Shown here piece by piece: positions 47,201 through 56,079 of a stretch of 64,000 nt of DNA. The stretch is from NCBI GenBank assembly GCA_963971405.1, contig OZ020485.1, forward strand, positions 42,715,469 to 42,779,468, read 5' to 3'. This stretch comes from Psococerastis gibbosa (taxonomy: Eukaryota; Arthropoda; Insecta; Psocodea; Psocidae). Made by a program: the position numbers and the translations under genes. A model generated the notes under the pieces. That model was not told where the DNA came from and did not search any database. It saw only the letters and a list, made by a program, of their open reading frames with translations. Each line of letters begins with the position of its first letter. Within the stretch, counting starts at the first letter, position 1.

Positions 47201-50200
47201 ACTTGTCTGGGCCTAAAGCCGGTCGCTGGGGAGCCACAGCCCGGAGCCTGACCAACTAGGCTCCGGTAGCCGCCTGGATTTCGGATAGGCGAGATGGAGT
47301 GAGCCATGCATATTTTGACCTACCTACGGCCTGCCTAGGGCCTACTACACCCTGCGGAGTATGCACTCTCTGCGCCCTGCACCTACTAGTGGAAGCCGAG
47401 TACCCTGCCGTGAGCTCTGGTCCGTAAGCTTCTTTTCTTTTATATAATTTTCCAGTTCGTCAATTTTCCTAAGTTCTGGGCGCAATTTTGCTACCCCCTA
47501 CATTTCTAAATCATTTAGTCCGTACGTAATTTTGATGAGCTGTCTGTCTTGTCATAATCAGCTGATGACACTCCTGGAGCTGTCAAACTTCGGGAGCCTG
47601 TTCATTCTTGTTCTAATTACAACATGGTGGTCTAAGAATAGGGACGCTGGGTGTTTGCAGCCACTTTTGGAACCGTAAAATTGAGGCGTGTGACCCGATC
47701 CTTGCCTACGGGAAAGGGGCACGTTTACCGGTCCTTGTTTGGCAGTAATCATTCCAAAATTGTAGGTTGGCGCCCCGGGTTCGTGTTTTGATTACATTTT
47801 AATAAAGAGGTCTCTGGTTTGGCGCAAAAACGCAGCGTCTCTGTGCTTAGATCACCAGGTTGTCAATGTATTGTTTTCACTGTACTTACCGTAGTAATTT
47901 CGTTTGTCACTCTCACATTATTTTTGTTTTGTTGCTTTTGGAAAAAGCGGAAAAGTTTCCCGGCTGGGTTTTTCCGGTTAATTTTAAAATAAAATAAGAG
48001 CTCCTCTGGTTCGGTAATCTTGTTGACTATTTCGGCCATATTGGTTTCTATTGCCCCGTCTAAGACGTGGTTTTAGCTTAATGCACCCGCTACTGTTTGG
48101 CGCTGTTTTTCAATTTAAAAATTATTATTGCACTGTATATTTTGTTGCATTAGAAGAGAGATTGTTGTCGCAGATTTTGTCCAGGTTTCTTTCTGACCTT
48201 AACGCTCCCTGAGTTGAGTCTCCGCATGAGGAAGGATGCGGCTCTAGAGTATAGCGCCCCGCGATCTGGGTTTCTGTCAGATTCATCGGGAGCTTGACCT
48301 CGGTAGCTGCATGTTTCCCTAGTTGTGTTGAGTAGTTTGAAGCCGGAGTGGGATTAGCTTGGGTGTCGTCTGAGCTAGCCCGTTTAATTTTCGTATCACC
48401 AATCCCAGGCTAATCAGGCTCCGGGCTTCAGTGTCTTATCAGGACCGGTCATCCGTTAGAAAACAGCTACCTTCTAGAGTAGCCCTAAGTAGTTTATTTC
48501 ATTTCCCTAAGTTCCCGAATCTAACTTTCCTAAGTTAAGCAAGCATAAACATCACAAGCAGTTTTATTTAATAAGAATATAGCAGATGTACGAGTATGAG
48601 TAACAGAAATGAACATTAAAGTTTAATTTCACATTTGACATATATGAGGGAATTTTACAAAATTTACACTAGATAGAATCACAGTCGCCACAGCCACCCC
48701 CGAAAAAAAAGTCCTGGCTACGGGCTTGGTCATGTACCTGTATACGAGCTAGTTGCACCATAACTCGTAAAGAAGACACAGCATACAATTGAGTGATCAA
48801 GAAAACAATTTACTCCAAATATAGAATTATACAGTCGCCAAAATGGCAAAAATTCCTAGTTACGGCCTTGGCTCGACCTGATCATCCTGACAAGAGGCAT
48901 TAAAAGAAGGAGAATATATTCGAGGGCGCAAATTCTTCAACTTGCCACCAGCGCTAAAGTACCTCGGCCCGGCACTGCCCCTAGGCACAGTTCTCTGTGG
49001 GGGCCCTCCCAAAAGAAGCAGCTCCATTGGCTTTCCTTCACTGTTGCACTGCAGATGTAGAGTACAGTAGGTATTAGGAAAAGAGGGAGCAATAAAAATA
49101 AGAGCATAATACATGTCCTTACATTTCATTTTGGTAACGGTAACTTGTCACTGTCACGACACTAAATTTCCCACCATAATAAAAATTGAAAATTATTTTT
49201 GTCATAAGAAATTTACTTATTTCTTACTTTTTAAATTCGCTTTTTTTAATTTTGTGGGCCCCTTTCGTGTAGGGGTCCCTAGGCAGCTGCCTACTCTGCC
49301 TATTCCTAAATCCGGGCCTGCACAGGCAGATAATAATTTGAGACTGTGCAGACTAAATCGTAATGTTATCATTACAACGGATTTGATTGTATAGAAATAA
49401 CTCCCCCGGGGGAAAAATTTGAAAGTACGTATAAGTGCAACATAGTGGGGTTTTCAATAACAGTAAAGTATAGCTCTAGATTTTACAAAGCTCAAAGCTA
49501 AAAAAGGAATGCTTACATATATATTGCTGTAAATGGGGGGGGGGGGTGTCTCCTACGGTGGAAATTTTTTGAAAAATACGTATGTCCGAAATATTGGGGT
49601 TTTACGATTTTAACAAGTAAATTTTACAATGTTAGGAAGATATATGTAGGTATTCATGTGACCGTACTAGATTTGTTAAATTCTCAACTTTTCATTTCGG
49701 GGGGGGGGCGGGGGGCTGCAGCCCAATCAGCCCCCCCACCTTGCCTACGGTCTTTTAGGGCCTATTGTATTTATTAGGCGGCGAAAAAGTAAGCTTGTTT
49801 AATTTACATCTTTCGATTTAATAGCAGTTCGGTTATTACGTGGAGTTTAAATAAATAAATAAAGGTTATCTCTTCAACCAAAGTTAATTAAATGTCAGTG
49901 TTGTATACACCATATTATACTGCAATATAATATGTAATTGCATGTCCCTTTGAGAAATGTTATGAAGAAGTTATGAACCACGTTTTACAAATTCATTTCG
50001 GTTCAAAATCCAAAAGAACTCGTATAAGATGAGGATTGAGGTTGAAACTAGAAACTGAATGTTGGTATTTCAGAGTTCAGGTAGTTGGTACTTGTTAGGT
50101 ATACATGAAGCGTAGCAACGGCGCAACGCAGGTCAATCCCATTCACCATTGTACTAATTGTTTACCGTTATCCAGCTTGGCAACACTGCAGTACAAGACT

Positions 50201-52206
50201 ACAAGATTGTATATACCAATTACCAGGGGTGTTTGACAAAAAGGAGGGTGGCGGGTGCATTGTGCTTGTGCATTCCTTTTTGAAAACATTGTATCCGGCG
50301 TCACCTGACACCCTAGATAAACAACACCTTGGCCCTTGTTTCTACACTATTAGGGCTCTATATTAGGGTATATAGTGCCTTATACACTATATATCGTTGT
50401 ACATGTACTGTCCCAGCCATTATCGAAAATCGAAATTAAATGTTTGTTGAAATGGAGTGTAGGACCAAAAATAGATATTTCGCACACACCCCAGGCCCAT
50501 AGACAAGATTAGTGTCCACTACCCACCTTCTTTTGAGCAAGGCCCGTTTTTACAGATGAAGGAATCGTTGGCAAGGTAAACTAATAATTAAATGGCTGAG
50601 TCAGAGGAGGGACGACACGAACGGGGGAGTCCGAGACGTCAAGTGCGTAGACAGTTCTCAGGCTAGGGGCAGGGGCACCATTAAGGGTCGTTGGATTTTT
50701 TCAGTGGAGGTTATCAGCTCAATAAGAGGGGGGTTTTGAGTGTAATTTATGATGAGGGTACCCCCACCATACAATTGTATGCATTTTGTATAGGCGCGCC
50801 TACACAATTTGAAAAAAGAACATTCCAAGGAAAGTCTTATAGAAATGCCAAGCAGGGAGTCCAGCAGGCCCGTTCCCAAGGGTGAGCCAAAGGGGCCATG
50901 CCTCCCCCCCCCCCCCAATTTGATAAAAAAATAATTAATAATGTAAGGGTTTTAGCTAAAACTACTAAAATCACTACGGATGTACCTATCATTTATAAAA
51001 AAAAATTGAACTTGCCCCCCCCCCCAAATTAAATTCTGGGTACGGGTCTGAGTCCAGGGTACGCCTCTCTGATTTTTTTATTTTTTTTATAAATATATGA
51101 TTATGGAACAGTGGGGTTTTTCGGATGTTGACATCATTTTTTAAATAGACCTGAAATAGTGGGACCTAACACATTTTGAGAGCAGTTTAGATTTGAGTGA
51201 CGAAGGGTTATGATAAAACGATGTTATGATCAGCGACTTCGGTGGCAAGGTGGTAGCATGCTTGTACTTGTGCGAGTCTCTACACACCTTGCGGTCGGAG
51301 ACGTTTTGCGACTCGACACAAGTACCTACCTATCAGGTGACTTAGTGAGGCTATTGAAGAGGTTAATCGAATACATTCATTAAATTGCTTAAGTACGCGA
51401 TTTAACCTTTTTGTAAAAAAATTTCAAATCATTAGAATAGTCCTGAAGCAGTGGGAGTTCGTTTGCACATTCCAAGTTTAGATTTGACAGATGACTTATT
51501 AAAATATTCTAAATAGGGGATTTAAAACAATAGTGGGACTTTGCGCAATTTAGTAGGCCTATAGCAGCCAAATGTATATTTTACAAGAATTTTATTTTAT
51601 TTTACCATTACCCAGAAGCACTAATTTTTCGTTTGTATGAATTAGGCCTATTTGTAAATTTTATCTATGCCACATTTTCGGGGGAGGGGGTATAAACTCC
51701 CAGAAACCTCCTAAATCTACCAATACATTGAGAATTGATCCCCATCCCAGCTTTAGAAAAATACAAGTACCGGTATGAAACATTTTGACTACGAAAATAT
51801 TGGGCTCAAAGCATTTGTAATAACAATAACATAGGCTATGTCATATGAATTATCCATAATTTCATCAACAATTTATTTTTTAATGAAAACCAAATTTGGG
51901 CAAATTCATCAAAAAAAACCCTATCTAGTGTTAACTCGTCAAATCTTTAGGGGGGGGGGTCGTGTTAATTAATTGTAAATACCGTCATTGATTAATTTGA
52001 TTACCGGTACTGTAATCATAATTATTATGAAACACATTATTGTACAAAAACTATTAAATAAAACTGCTCGGTAGACCTAATTTATTTTTCTTTTCCTTGC
52101 AGGAATCACCGGAAGCGACCAGGACATGATTGTTTTCCTCAATGTTGAAGAAATTAATACTACCTATTCGGGCGATAGCTTACGAACATACGAACAAGTT
52201 ATTTAG
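31756..52206 (+). CDS. Candidate two-exon micropeptide gene inside giant element
   Basis: ATG exon 31756-31786 (MGKLFVGINK) ends AAAG|gtaagt. At 52103 a strong acceptor (ttttccttgcag) starts an exon whose frame continues in the matching phase (1) for 33 codons to TAG at 52204-52206. The predicted product is 44 residues (GITGSDQDMIVFLNVEEI in its middle) with no recognised family. The intron would be 20.3 kb and span the gypsy insertion. Both splice sites are strong, but so short a product could be chance pairing. Confidence 0.18.
32550..32692. mobile_element. PIF/Harbinger-like MITE, family B, TSD TTA
   Basis: 143-bp palindrome, GGTGCCCATTCCACATACG to CGTATGTGGAATGGGCACC, with TTA at 32547-32549 and 32693-32695. 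It is nearly identical to 15312-15454. Confidence 0.82.
32696..33124. mobile_element. PIF/Harbinger-like hybrid MITE sharing a TTA with its neighbour
   Basis: 429-bp element starting GGCGGGTATTCCACATACG and ending CGTATGTGGAATGGGCGCC. It has family B termini but the AT-rich loop of family A (GCCATTTTTTAATTTTAG, ATCAATTTTAAC.ATGGCATAG). TTA at 32693-32695 and 33125-33127. The left TTA is also the right TTA of the preceding copy, so one inserted into the other's target duplication. Confidence 0.75.
33190..33285 (-). repeat. SINE fragment (reverse)
   Basis: Reverse complement of the body of the SINE at 3155-3375 (TTAGGGCTATAAAGCCCTCTC ... TTTACATGCCCTCC). Confidence 0.55.
33347..34242. mobile_element. 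hAT-like repeat with AAGGCCRTAGCCA termini and G/C tracts
   Basis: Starts GAAGGCCATAGCCAAGGGGG and ends CTGGCTACGGGCTTG, with similar flanks (GGTTTTCG / GGTTTTTC) consistent with a decayed 8-bp duplication. Inside, a ~130-bp module recurs in both orientations (TTTACTGCTGTTAAAATGCG, ACCCCACT.TTTTGCACTTA, TTTTTCCCC.GGGGGAGACCCCC). Homopolymer G or C runs are frequent. Confidence 0.6.
34751..36872. repeat. Fragments of the G/C-tract repeat family
   Basis: A second left end (AAAGGCCGTAGGCAAGGGGG, 34882) is followed by the same ~130-bp modules up to ~35500. Then come C-rich (35505) and G-rich (35719, 36229) runs, an (ATT)n microsatellite at ~35907-35929, and a block at 36125-36170 that is the inverse of one at ~21990. 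No coding sequence was recognised. Confidence 0.5.
37388..37563 (+). repeat. tRNA-derived SINE with intact B box
   Basis: GTTGGTTCGAGTCCTACAC contains a canonical B box. The body (GGTCCCGGGCCTTCC, AAGAGAGGGCTTTATAGCCC) and AT tail match the copies at 3155 and 58738. The 5' A-box part is truncated. Confidence 0.65.
38314..40499 (+). repeat. 5' LTR (2186 bp)
   Basis: Starts TGTAATGATTTAAAAAAC and ends TTTTTACA. It matches the 3' LTR along its length with a single T-run indel noted at the end (TTTTT vs TTTT). About 2.2 kb is long for gypsy LTRs. The short antisense frames in it recur identically in the other LTR and show no domain. Confidence 0.92.
40502..40519 (+). other. Primer binding site candidate
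   Basis: TGGCGCCTACGCGTTTGG begins two bases after the 5' LTR. TGG at the start pairs with a tRNA 3' CCA. The primer tRNA was not identified. Confidence 0.65.
41176..43047 (+). CDS. gag: Gypsy Gag polyprotein
   Basis: 623-residue structural protein of the retrotransposon. The N-terminal ~160 residues are mixed. Residues ~210-340 are Pro/Gln-rich with repeated QPPRATV-type units. A capsid-like region follows (~360-520: FSGRGDPEDFLVDFERQ, LLSGTAKTWFEVH, LVRNNLLPLYREKL), resembling retrotransposon Gag capsids. A CCHC zinc knuckle starts at residue 535 (CFNCDSPHHFFKDC), followed by a second Cys/His cluster (CRYCGKKG...HHEC). It ends at TGA 43045-43047, overlapping the pol frame. Many antisense frames over it are shadows. 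Confidence 0.9.
   Translation: MKTFRSFLQQINYDALLELATELQQLRPDFAFDMNGPFTALRREVWDAVRDNPDVLLHISGIENLPLTDPADHIVSLSAPTVEPPQTLLDYAGVPGADLQPEFANTAVLRTTFSAVPEVEQEGLNTLLAALKQCERQFAALQPGSDTLRSPLFSVHKRVREQRVHTSYAQGHTSLSMQETTEQAASQGRSPWSLRGLAPTQPLPPPQPFDPPTVASQQPSQPMPPEWNAPLRQQTAQQPPRATVPQPPSRATVPQQPLPQWNVPPQQPTTQQPPRATVRQPPHQQLPQDWHAPQQHRSTHHPPPQMPPGPQQPPPWQQQGPSSGRHSASDPSGNSADLGDYRRTLVKFLGVCRSREIAFSGRGDPEDFLVDFERQAHLFGLPMELIYPCLVDLLSGTAKTWFEVHLPDLTSWSQARGEFLEAFTVVRGDAARLQEILSEKMTPGQRSVEFLANIRSRFRKVSVQFDEATMVNLVRNNLLPLYREKLIFADVSSFRQLEAACAKIEATMNMGQPKLQYVSVADTDGKLEAAAVNLCFNCDSPHHFFKDCGAARRVFCRYCGKKGVDEHHECPQSQRAKRWKSAQRGSSDNTDPKADMLALQRALAALTLKVEALMELKNDQAKQ
42882..46385 (+). CDS. pol: Gypsy Pol polyprotein (PR-RT-RH-IN)
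   Basis: Open frame of 1167 codons. The translated part probably starts at the frameshift (~residue 49). Aspartic protease: DTGANSS at 118-120. Reverse transcriptase: LLIDYRQLN, VIDLRDAYYSVP and YFDD at 457-460. RNase H: RTDASNVG with Asp607, and ITDHSP. Integrase: zinc-binding HDEAGH (His821, His826) with CKLC, then a D-D-35-E core of Asp889, Asp950 and Glu986. A KYKGPYKI motif near the C-terminus is the GPY/F module, and no chromodomain follows. All catalytic residues are present and no stop or frameshift was seen. The RT YFDD is a mild variant of the usual Y(I/V/L)DD. Confidence 0.92.
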   Translation: MPAKSEGETVEVRSTRIQRQHRSKGGHVGLTTRLSSPYAEGRGLNGIKKRSGQAVSPDGSGPLRRPLEMDPLHPEFTEYIKDYTFPAPEHIELACVGPVERLFLHIKIGETFFPTLVDTGANSSLISAPYWDILVTSGFRVTPTSGRVKLADSSSHAELVGTAWLRVQVGSRMVNHRFYLLKGLRQPCLIGIDLLLKLKASIDVAGRLLVLQPLPPQTLPEEIRLVTYPELTLAGVEICEADLQLATGDDEVRIEAGSFTYPMTPEQVSRAVDLIQYWHEAFKSSTGKTSAGQLKLYPDLSLPPVRVRQFRLPPENEKRAAQICKDLESRGILERGESEWNSPAFLHINYARNKQRLLIDYRQLNARLRRTSSISPDINQIIESIQDAFVLSVIDLRDAYYSVPISPESQDYTAITVAGVQYKWKYCPLGLAVLPDKFSEIIHSILGKFKHRGLYIYFDDCLVATKTVEEHAELLRDVFAALRESNLIINKKKCRYFQQSVKFLGVKLENNTISPDEDKIEAIRSIVQPRTQKQVRQFMGCINFFRRFIPKLGEVARPINDLLKKGVTSLQWTDERVAAFQQIKDVLCSRPVLGTPDFKLGFQIRTDASNVGISAVCTQVQNNSIVVISYASRPLKPSEQRYSAVMRECLAAIFGLEKFRIYLLGSPPDQRNKLITDHSPIPWLLAVTKGGSGGSKLNKGEGNSLLQRWVVRLSSFMFHVQFTPGVENGLCDLLSRNPYEMDAEDDDPIMASLEIDETKAHVDSWYEELVRKVTAHPDCYPSFQIANGKLFKQITDPVTKREVIRRVVPGHERARILKACHDEAGHMGAKKTAHRILEAWYWPGVLLDCKRYCKLCQQCARFKPNLQGPVGEMKLKPPTPKPFATVNVDLLGPYPTTHPYRHKYIFVLVDQFTKFAYVRPIKAATTAACIQILERDVLPAHSAPEILISDGGSCFTSADFQQWCQQHSIAHHVTPRFAPWENGAVEVLNKPIKTALAIYMKGKHNEWDKYLPLIERALRSVPHSTTGFSPAKLLYGHELRPLFPSSSPLQDGNGQDIEPHVYFQDKQEDLEKIYNKAVQVVLKHKETQARVYNLRRKKSPYVPGMLVWVKAFPQSSKIQQIVGSLQPKYKGPYKIAQLAGTNQVILETLKGVNAGRHEINNLKPAFL
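43023..43029 (+). promoter_or_regulatory. Candidate -1 ribosomal frameshift site A AAA AAC
   Basis: In the gag frame the codons are TTA AAA AAC, so A AAA AAC sits in the correct phase for -1 slippage, 16 bases before the gag stop. The -1 frame is exactly the pol frame, which is open from 42882. A downstream pseudoknot was not modelled. Confidence 0.7.
46463..46471 (+). other. Polypurine tract
   Basis: AGGGGGGGG four bases before the 3' LTR, the expected primer for plus-strand DNA synthesis. Confidence 0.7.
46475..48659 (+). repeat. 3' LTR (2185 bp)
   Basis: Duplicate of 38314-40499, starting TGTAATG and ending TTTTACA, followed by the AAAT target copy. Confidence 0.92.
49754..50864. other. 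Giant-element interior, little recognised
   Basis: At 49845-49935 a reverse copy of the TTAACTTTGGTTGAAG flank of the tRNA-like foldback repeats is present without the tRNA-like part. Otherwise no feature was recognised. Confidence 0.45.
50865..51050. mobile_element. Short hAT-like MITE, TSD AGTCCAG
   Basis: 186 bp, CAGGCCCGTTCCCAAGGG to CTGGGTACGGGTCTG, with AGTCCAG at 50858-50864 and 51051-51057. It contains two C runs, each followed by AAATT-type sequence. A related right end occurs at ~18087. Confidence 0.65.
51058..52102. other. Giant-element interior, nothing recognised
   Basis: AT-rich with a G run near 51950. It ends in a strong pyrimidine tract and AG at 52101-52102, the acceptor of the candidate exon at 52103. 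Confidence 0.4.
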
Positions 52207-52494
52207 GGAAATGAAGATATGAAAAATTTCGGGCCAGATTGGAATTCTAACAGCCAAGCCCCCACCTTGCCCGCGAGAGAGTGAATGGACAAAATATATA
52301 CAGGTTAACATTAACGGGTAAGTGATGAGCGTAACATTAACAAGTCCTCAGATGGGACCCAAAGTATTTCAAAATAAAACGAGTGACATTAAGTTTCATA
52401 AAGTTAATAAGGTGGCTATTGTGTATAACTGCATAAATTGCTTACACAATTATTTTGTTCAATATTCGATGTTAGCATTTTCATTGATATATGC

Positions 52495-53336
52495 CAGTAG
52501 TTCCCAAACTGTACACCGCGGTGCCCTAACTATAAGGCACCGCGACAACTTGCTAGGGGCACCGCGGCGCCATGGGATGAATTTAATTCCAAATTTAGAC
52601 TAGGTGAAACATTAATAATCGATAATTTAAAAATATAAATGTATTTTCTTTTTCTCTTAATCTTTGCCTCTAAAATCAAAGTGTTACTGCACTCAAAATG
52701 CGTAAAACCCCAATATCAAAGCCCTATTTTACAAAAAATTTCACCCGCGGGCGACCCCCGCCCCCCCCCCCCCTCGTTCGCAATTATACTAATTGCTTGT
52801 AAAATGATGTTATTGCTGCTATCAAAATGCTTAAAATCAGACTAATTTATTTCAGGTCTGTTTTCTCCAAACTTCTCCCCCGTGGGAGACCCCCTTCATA
52901 TCTCCCGAACCCTCTGGCTCCTGCGCTAAGGACACTTAGAACATTAATTTAAAAGCTGCATACGTCCATGAGGCTCGTAAATCCCATTAAAATTTGATAA
53001 AATTAAATGGTTTTATGACAATATAGTTCTGTGAGAATAGAAATAATTATACTCTCCAACTTGCAAATGCAGTTTTGTGTAAGAAAGGGCCATTGGCGCT
53101 ATCTACGCTGTTGAATAAAGACGATTTGTTGATATTTTTATTATTATTTAAGCCCAAGTTCATGATATCGAGGTGTTACAAGTATTTAGGATAGGTTCAA
53201 AAAGGTAGGGTCGGTAGGATTTGTTCGTATGTAGACCTACATGTACAATAAAGAATATATGCAGTCGGGCCATGCTGGGCACCGCTTACTAAATTCCTGT
53301 AAAAAAGGGCACCGCCTTCAAAAAAGAGAACCACTG
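52495..53336. mobile_element. hAT-like element with CAGTRGTTCYC termini
   Basis: 842 bp. It begins CAGTAGTTCCCAAACTG...CGCGGTGCCC and ends GGGCACCGCC...GAGAACCACTG, the CAGTGGTT(C/T)(T/C)CAA terminus common in hAT MITEs. The flanks ATATATGC / ATATACTG are only partly alike. It holds another G/C-tract module at 52690-52900. Confidence 0.6.
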
Positions 53337-55534
53337 ATATACTGTAGGCTTATAGCTTAGAAGCTTACACTGCAATACACATTCAAAATTCTTACTCTCA
53401 CCCTATTATCCCAATAAGGCTGCATTTATTGTCATTACGTTAAAAAGTATAGGCTAGTATGCCATATCCATAGATGCTGTCTTACATTTTTTTTCACGAC
53501 GAACAGTACCGTACTTCGAAAAGGGTGAAATTCTCTAAGCTAGTGTATTTTTGCTATGGGTGTAAAAAAAAGAGGGAAATTTGATTTTTCTAATTTTACT
53601 GCAACCTTATAAATAGGTCTACATCACAATGGCACCGCTAACAATTAAGGTGAACTTTTTGAAACTTTGCTATTAGGTATACTGCTTGCGGCCATTGAAA
53701 TAGGCTATACTGACATTAATAATGCTGGAATTGCAATTGTTTCAGATACTTGGATTGTCATTTTAGTGCTAGAATGGAGGACTTCAGGTGGCAAGGAAGA
53801 CCCCGGAACCTGTGGAGAGACGAAGTGGAATGTGACCGTCAAAAGATTTCAGTTGCGGCTATTTTTATTGTATTGTAGAAACCATCAGACCAAAGTTTTG
53901 AGTAAAATATTGGATAGGACTACTGAAATTGTAAAAAATATTATTGTTATTAGCCAATGCGGTATACCGAATGAAAACTAATGTATAATTAAACTACAAA
54001 TAAAATTTGCGCGCCATGAACAATTACCCGAAGGGTGTATTAACTTTAAACAAGTTATATTATGAGACTTCTGAGTTGCTTAAGATTAGCCATTACCCCG
54101 TAGAATAAAATTAAGCAGGCATCCAATGCTTTGCCAAGGAATTTGGAAAGGGGGGATCTGTCATTAGTACAATACTTATACGAAATGTTGTAAAATTATA
54201 GCCTATGTAGTCAAGTTCCAAGTATAAGTAACTGATACACATGTTAAACCTGATTGTGTTTTACTCATTTTGAAGCAGTAACGTGAGGTTTAATTTCTAA
54301 CAAATGAAGATTTGTATAACTGCAAACACGAGGGCCCGATGCCCGATGGTGCCCCTGGAGAAATTGTTTGAACAAAGTGGCCTGAAACATTTTTGTACGC
54401 TTTTTTTGAAAGAGGAATGGGGATACACAGCCATCACCATTTCTTTGTGTAACCTGTTTACTCTAAGTTATTTTGAACAAACTGTTATCCGTAGCGCATT
54501 GGGCCCGTCTAAAACAGTTCACTTATATCTTCCTGCTAGGTACTTTATTTTCTATGTTAATAAGTTGAGAAGTGGGTTAAATTATACATCATGCATTAAA
54601 ATCAGTTAATTGTAAGAGTGGGCGGAAAGGACAAAAATGGGCTTATAATGAAATTAAAAATAATGTTATTTCTTTCTAAAATGGCATAGCCTACTTTGTG
54701 TACTAGGTGAACGCAATAACGTAAGAGCTGGCCAATACTGTCGTGCTAAGCTAAAAGACCCTGATCTATTTTCCATTTTATATTTTGGCATGTTTTAATT
54801 CCGATGAGGTATACACATCTTTCCAAAGCGCAATAGTAGGCCATAAATAAAATTATTTCCTGACACATTCGACAATTAGTGTTTGCCTTAACATGAGTAT
54901 CAGATTGTTAATGTTGAAAGAATACATTATGAATCAAAAACAACGCATAGACACCTTTTGTTTGAGACCGGGAAAACATTCAGGCGTTTAAATTAAGAGT
55001 CATTAAGCTAAACCGCCGATTATTATTGAAGCAATCATAATTTAAAACCAACTCCTGACAAAACTTTTATAAATAAATCAGATATTTTCATTTCAAATAG
55101 AATGACCGATACATGGGGCTTCTTTCTCATTTAGCGTGGTTATAGTTGAGTTAGCGCATTCTCCTCTACTTCGACATTGCATTAAAAAATCATGGGTAAT
55201 ATCGAAAGTTAGTGTGTTCACTGTTCAGTCCATATCTCGCAGCAGGAAATTGTACAAAAATTCAGTCAACGTACCCTAACTCCATTTTCTTATAAAAAAA
55301 AAAACAGTACATTCATGATTAAAAAACTATTTCCACCAACCAAAAGTCCTCTCAAGTGTCAAATCTCTGATTCATATTAACAAAAACGTTTTTTTCGTTT
55401 TTATGGTTATTGTTAGGTTAAGTTTAGCTCGGCAGAATAGGCCTAGGTGAATCTTTTTTGTTTTTTGCTGCAGTAATTTTTTTTATAATGAGCTGTTTAG
55501 CCAACAGTATAATCTATGTAATTGTCTTTAACAT
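53337..55534. other. Giant-element interior, unrecognised ORFs
   Basis: Two ~100-codon frames (53667-53981 and 54304-54609) have no recognisable domain and no supporting splice or start context. They are treated as chance. Confidence 0.4.
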
Positions 55535-56079
55535 GTAAAGTTGAAGGTGTTTTTGGGTACCCTATCAAGTCTTACTTAGCCAGACTAGCTTTTAACATAA
55601 AGTCAAAGATATTCGAATCTAACAACATCGACTTGGAAATAAGGAAAAGACTTCTCAAAACTCTAGTGTGGAGTGTGCTCTTGTACGGAAGTGAGACATG
55701 GTGCATTTACGAACATGAAAACAAAGCTGGAAGCCTTTGAGTTGTGTTGATACAGAAGAATCATGAAAATCCCATGGAGAAACGACATAACCAACGAAGA
55801 TGTGCTCCATAGAATAAACGAAAAAAGAGCTATTATGGCCACCATTTCAACAAGAAGAGGCAAATGGATGGGGCATATTCTGAGACACGAAGGGCTCCTC
55901 AAGAGCATCATTGAGGGTATGGTTGAAGGCACCAACTCAAGAGGACGAAAGAGGAAGGAGTACCTAGAAGATGTCATGAAGGACCTAGGGTGCGCCACCT
56001 ACAAAGAACTAAAAAGGACCGCACAAAACAGACAAGAGTGGAGGAGAAAAATAAAACATTCGCTGCAAACCAATCCTTA
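55535..56079 (+). pseudogene. LINE ORF2 C-terminal fragment inside giant element
   Basis: Encodes RKRLLKTLVWSVLLYGSETW, then (after a frameshift and a TGA replacing the usual Trp at ~55757) RRIMKIPWRND, RRGKWMGHILRHEGLL, and RGRKRKEYLEDVMKDLGC with a terminal EWRRKI. Same family as the LINE copy that the giant element interrupts. The stop and frameshift show it is dead. Confidence 0.75.

Larger units (their letters stand above)
38314..48659 (+). mobile_element. Complete Ty3/gypsy LTR retrotransposon, TSD AAAT
   Basis: 10,346 bp. LTRs lie at 38314-40499 and 46475-48659, both TGTAATG...TTTTACA. AAAT on each side (38310-38313, 48660-48663) is the target duplication. Gene order is gag, then protease, RT, RNase H, integrase, which is the Ty3/gypsy order, with no env-like frame. 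All frames are open and the LTRs are almost identical, so insertion was recent and the copy may be competent. A relative of the target near 34170-34195 shows the uninterrupted AAGAAATAAATTTACAC. Confidence 0.93.
37688..48729. mobile_element. hAT-like element split by gypsy (third layer)
   Basis: Left end CAAGGCCGTAGCCAAG (37688) and right end CTGGCTACGGGCTTGG (48729). Flanks TCATGTAT (37680-37687) and TCATGTAC (48730-48737) match at 7 of 8 bases. The left arm carries the same G/C-tract modules as 33347-34242. The gypsy element entered it at the AAAT near 38310. Confidence 0.65.
37069..49320. mobile_element. hAT-like element, TSD CACAGGCA (second layer)
   Basis: TIRs CAGGGCCGGATTTAGG (37069) and CCTAAATCCGGGCCTG (49320), with an exact 8-bp duplication CACAGGCA at 37061-37068 and 49321-49328. 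Its body is mostly displaced by the third hAT-like element and the gypsy retrotransposon. The left arm also holds a SINE. Confidence 0.72.
36873..49753. mobile_element. hAT-like repeat split by nested insertions (outer layer)
   Basis: Left arm 36873-37068 begins CAAGGGCGTAGCCAAG. Right arm 49329-49753 ends GGGCTGCAGCCCAATCAG...CCTTGCCTACGGTCTT. Together they resemble one copy of the 33347-34242 family in reverse orientation. The arms join cleanly across the insertion at 37069-49320 (ACACAGGCA|GATAAT), matching intact relatives such as the inverse at ~35320-35335. Confidence 0.55.
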
